64,000 bases of DNA, taken from contig NZ_FNMZ01000007.1 of NCBI RefSeq assembly GCF_900106695.1, positions 1 through 64,000 on the forward strand, read 5' to 3'. This document shows, one piece after another, positions 62,390 through 64,000 of the stretch; position 1 is the stretch's first letter; every line of letters begins with the position of its first letter. This DNA is from Albimonas donghaensis. GTDB lineage: Bacteria; Pseudomonadota; Alphaproteobacteria; Rhodobacterales; Rhodobacteraceae. Below the pieces are notes generated by a model. The model searched no databases and was not told the DNA's origin. It worked only from the letters and a program-made list of their open reading frames with translations. A program made the translations under genes and the position numbers.

Positions 62390-62977
62390 TCAGTCCCGCT
62401 CGCCCTTCCGGTCCCCGTCCCGGCCATGATCCCCGTCCCGGCGCCAGCGGGGCTTGCCGCGATCCTCGCGCAGGGCTTCGGCCAGTTCCTCGCGACTGTG
62501 ATCGGTCAGCCGGCGGGCCACATCCACGAAGATCCGGTCGGCGAGATCGCCGCTGCGCCGCTCGGCCTCGCGCGCGGCGACCAGGGCGGCGGCCAGGGCG
62601 TCGGGATCGAACGGGCGCGCCTCCAGCGCCGAGGCGATGCCGGCGCGGGCCCGGGTCAGCGCGCCGGCCATGCTGCGCATCTCCCCATGCCGTTCGCGGA
62701 TCGCGTCGCGGGTCTCGTCGCGGTCCTCGTCGGAGAGGTCCCGGAAGGCCCGCCAAAGGGTCACCCGGTCGAACCCCGCCGGCATCGTCGCCCGCGGCGG
62801 GCCGCCATGGCGCATGAACGCGCCCGCGGCGGCGCCGATCAGCAGCAGGTTCACGCAGATCGACGCCGCCAGCGCCCAGCGCACCCAGCGCCGGCGACGG
62901 CGCGGCGGCGCGACGGCGGCCGCGGCCCCCTCGTCCCCCGCCCGCGGTCCGCCGGTCGGCTCGAAATCATCGGTCAT
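62390..62977 (-). CDS. Membrane-anchored Spy/CnrX-like periplasmic protein
   Basis: A 195-residue protein with a short basic cytoplasmic part (PPRRRRRWVRW), one membrane helix (about 33-53, ALAASICVNLLLIGAAAGAF) and a helical periplasmic domain rich in Arg/Glu/Asp (DLSDEDRDETRDAIRERHGE). This is the layout of heavy-metal-sensor/Spy-like proteins (PF13801-type). It ends in a charged tail (RDGDHGRDGDRKGERD). The start overlaps the preceding gene stop (ATGA at 62974-62977). Together with the putative anti-sigma factor and ECF sigma it suggests an envelope- or metal-stress response unit. Confidence 0.72.
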   Translation of the reverse strand: MTDDFEPTGGPRAGDEGAAAAVAPPRRRRRWVRWALAASICVNLLLIGAAAGAFMRHGGPPRATMPAGFDRVTLWRAFRDLSDEDRDETRDAIRERHGEMRSMAGALTRARAGIASALEARPFDPDALAAALVAAREAERRSGDLADRIFVDVARRLTDHSREELAEALREDRGKPRWRRDGDHGRDGDRKGERD

Positions 62978-63606
62978 CGCGTCTCCTCCAGCGTCGGCAG
63001 ATCCGCGTCAGGCAGGAATTCGGCCTGCAGGAAAGCGCTTTCATAGCTGTAGCCGGTGGTCAGCAGCGCGAAGCCGCGGGCCAGCGGGTTGTCGCCCGAA
63101 TAGCCCAGCGCCACGCCCATCGCCATCGAGGCGGCGAAGGCCGCCGGCGCGCCGATGCGGGTCAGGCGCCCGGCGCGGCGGCGCGCGCCGCCCGCCAGCC
63201 GCGGGTCCCGATACGCCGCAGCAGGGCGAGCGGGGCGCGCAGGCGAAGCCGCGGACGTCGGGCCGGGCGCATCGCGGAACGCGGCCAGCGCCTCGGCCGC
63301 ATCGCGCTCCATTCGGGCCAGCAGGGCGGGCGGGAGCGGGGGCGGCGACGCGGCGGCGAGTTCGGCCAGCGCTTGGTCGAGCGCCGCGGCGGCGGCTTCG
63401 GCGCGCGCCGCGTTCTCCAGGCCGCCGGCGCCCGGTTCCGCATCCGGAGCCGCGGCCAGCGCGTCGGCCAGCGCGGCCAGCTCCGCCTCCGTCATCCGCG
63501 CTTTCGCCGTCCGGGTCATCGCATTCTCCTCACGCGCGGGGCGTCCCGCCTGCTCGTCTCGGGCGCCGTCGCGGCCGCGCCTCGCCTCGTAATCGCGCCG
63601 GGTCAT
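62974..63606 (-). CDS. Putative membrane-anchored anti-sigma factor
   Basis: A 210-residue protein. The N-terminal cytoplasmic part is Ala/Glu-rich (MTEAELAALADALAAAPDAE). One membrane segment (about 155-175, APAAFAASMAMGVALGYSG) and a short periplasmic tail follow. Position directly after an ECF sigma gene, with ATGA overlaps on both sides, argues for an anti-sigma role; no zinc-binding HxxxCxxC motif is present. Start options are the ATG at 63606 (overlap, GGGAG upstream) and the ATG at 63519 (AGGAG, 6-base spacing). The longer one is listed and the shorter is equally plausible. Confidence 0.6.
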   Translation of the reverse strand: MTRRDYEARRGRDGARDEQAGRPAREENAMTRTAKARMTEAELAALADALAAAPDAEPGAGGLENAARAEAAAAALDQALAELAAASPPPLPPALLARMERDAAEALAAFRDAPGPTSAASPARPARPAAAYRDPRLAGGARRRAGRLTRIGAPAAFAASMAMGVALGYSGDNPLARGFALLTTGYSYESAFLQAEFLPDADLPTLEETR

Positions 63607-64000
63607 GTCCCCGGCTCCCGCCCGGCGCCCGCCGGGTCCAGGCCGTGCTCCAGCCCCAGGTCGGCGCGCCGCGCTTCCAGTTTCCGGGCCAGGCCGCGTC
63701 GGGCGCGGGCCAGCAGACTCTCCACCGCCTCGACGCTCAGGTCCATGCGCGCGGCGATCTCCGGGTTCGGAAGCTCGGAGAAGTGGCGCAGGGTCAGCGC
63801 CACCCGCTGCCGCTCGGGCAGCGCCGCGATCTCCGCCCGCAGGGCCGCGGCGCGGTCTTCGCCGGCCAGCCGCGCCTCCGCTCCCGGCGCGCCGTCGGGA
63901 CGCTCGGGCGGGTCCTCCGCCGACCAGCGCCGGCGCCGGCGCAGCCGGTCGATGGCGAGGTTCGCCACCACCCGATGCAGCCAGGTGCCCACCTGCGCCT
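63603..64000 (-). CDS. ECF-type RNA polymerase sigma factor, partial at right edge
   Basis: The visible C-terminal 130-odd residues cover the end of region 2 (VGTWLHRVVANLAIDRLRRR) and region 4 (LPERQRVALTLRHFSELPNPEIAARMDLSVEAVESLLARARRGL in outline). That is the typical layout of RpoE/CnrH-like ECF sigma factors. The reading frame is open to the window end, so the start lies outside. It is the first visible gene of a three-gene operon with putative anti-sigma and sensor-like proteins. Confidence 0.88.
   Translation of the reverse strand, partial: AQVGTWLHRVVANLAIDRLRRRRRWSAEDPPERPDGAPGAEARLAGEDRAAALRAEIAALPERQRVALTLRHFSELPNPEIAARMDLSVEAVESLLARARRGLARKLEARRADLGLEHGLDPAGAGREPGT

Overview
This 64 kb window is from a very GC-rich alphaproteobacterium, most likely a member of the Rhodobacterales (Paracoccaceae/Roseobacteraceae sensu lato). 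Supporting this are the gene repertoire (a DUF3572 protein, a GTA-type holin, VPLPA-CTERM proteins, a dnaG-rpoD pair, an AcuI-type acrylyl-CoA reductase), exact alphaproteobacterial LexA boxes (GTTC-N7-GTTC), and dense gene packing with ATGA/GTGA overlaps. The genus cannot be fixed from the sequence. No insertion sequence, integrase, rRNA or CRISPR array was seen; the window reads as chromosomal core with a few accessory patches.

Layout. 0.5-5.1 kb (minus): a four-gene overlapping operon for a polyprenyl-phosphate pentose (DPA-like) pathway, made of a HAD-UbiA fusion, GtrA, a DprE1-like oxidase and a DprE2-like SDR. It is preceded by a 30/60-bp tandem repeat. 5.6-8.3 kb (minus): a receiver-HPt protein and an acetolactate-synthase-like ThDP enzyme. 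8.7-15.5 kb (plus): an AT-rich region, then a galactose-oxidase-family copper radical oxidase with five C-terminal repeats, an ABM monooxygenase, a VPLPA-CTERM protein and acuI. 16.1-17.8 kb (minus): an isolated muramidase/holin lysis pair. 18.1-29.8 kb (minus): tamA-tamB, rsmC and pyruvate carboxylase. 30-34.2 kb: a zinc metallopeptidase (plus) and the lutABC lactate oxidation operon (minus).

34.6-37.8 kb (plus): rplY, pth, ychF and a small membrane protein. 37.8-39.2 kb: an SOS-boxed imuA-like gene (minus), a candidate structured ncRNA (plus) and tRNA-Leu(CAA) (minus). 39.3-45.9 kb: DedA-dsbB, an HNH nuclease, an esterase-alkA pair, gluQ, an AbrB transporter with hisI, and an IscU-like scaffold. 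45.9-46.5 kb (minus): a self-contained unit with LexA boxes, a 43-aa membrane peptide and an intrinsic terminator. 46.7-54.9 kb: recG, a metallophosphoesterase, two related VPLPA-CTERM proteins, creA, hemolysin III, and an SPFH/NfeD pair. 54.2-59.8 kb (minus): two small exported or anchored proteins, rpoD and dnaG. 60-64 kb: a DUF3572 protein, a PleD-like diguanylate cyclase, and an ECF sigma/putative anti-sigma/metal-sensor-like operon that runs off the right edge.

The items most worth following up are the SOS-boxed micro-cassette at 45.94-46.44 kb, the repeat-bearing copper radical oxidase, the compact DPA-like operon, the structured RNA at 38.85-39.01 kb, and the orphan lysis pair. All functions are inferred from motifs read by eye; no database search was possible.
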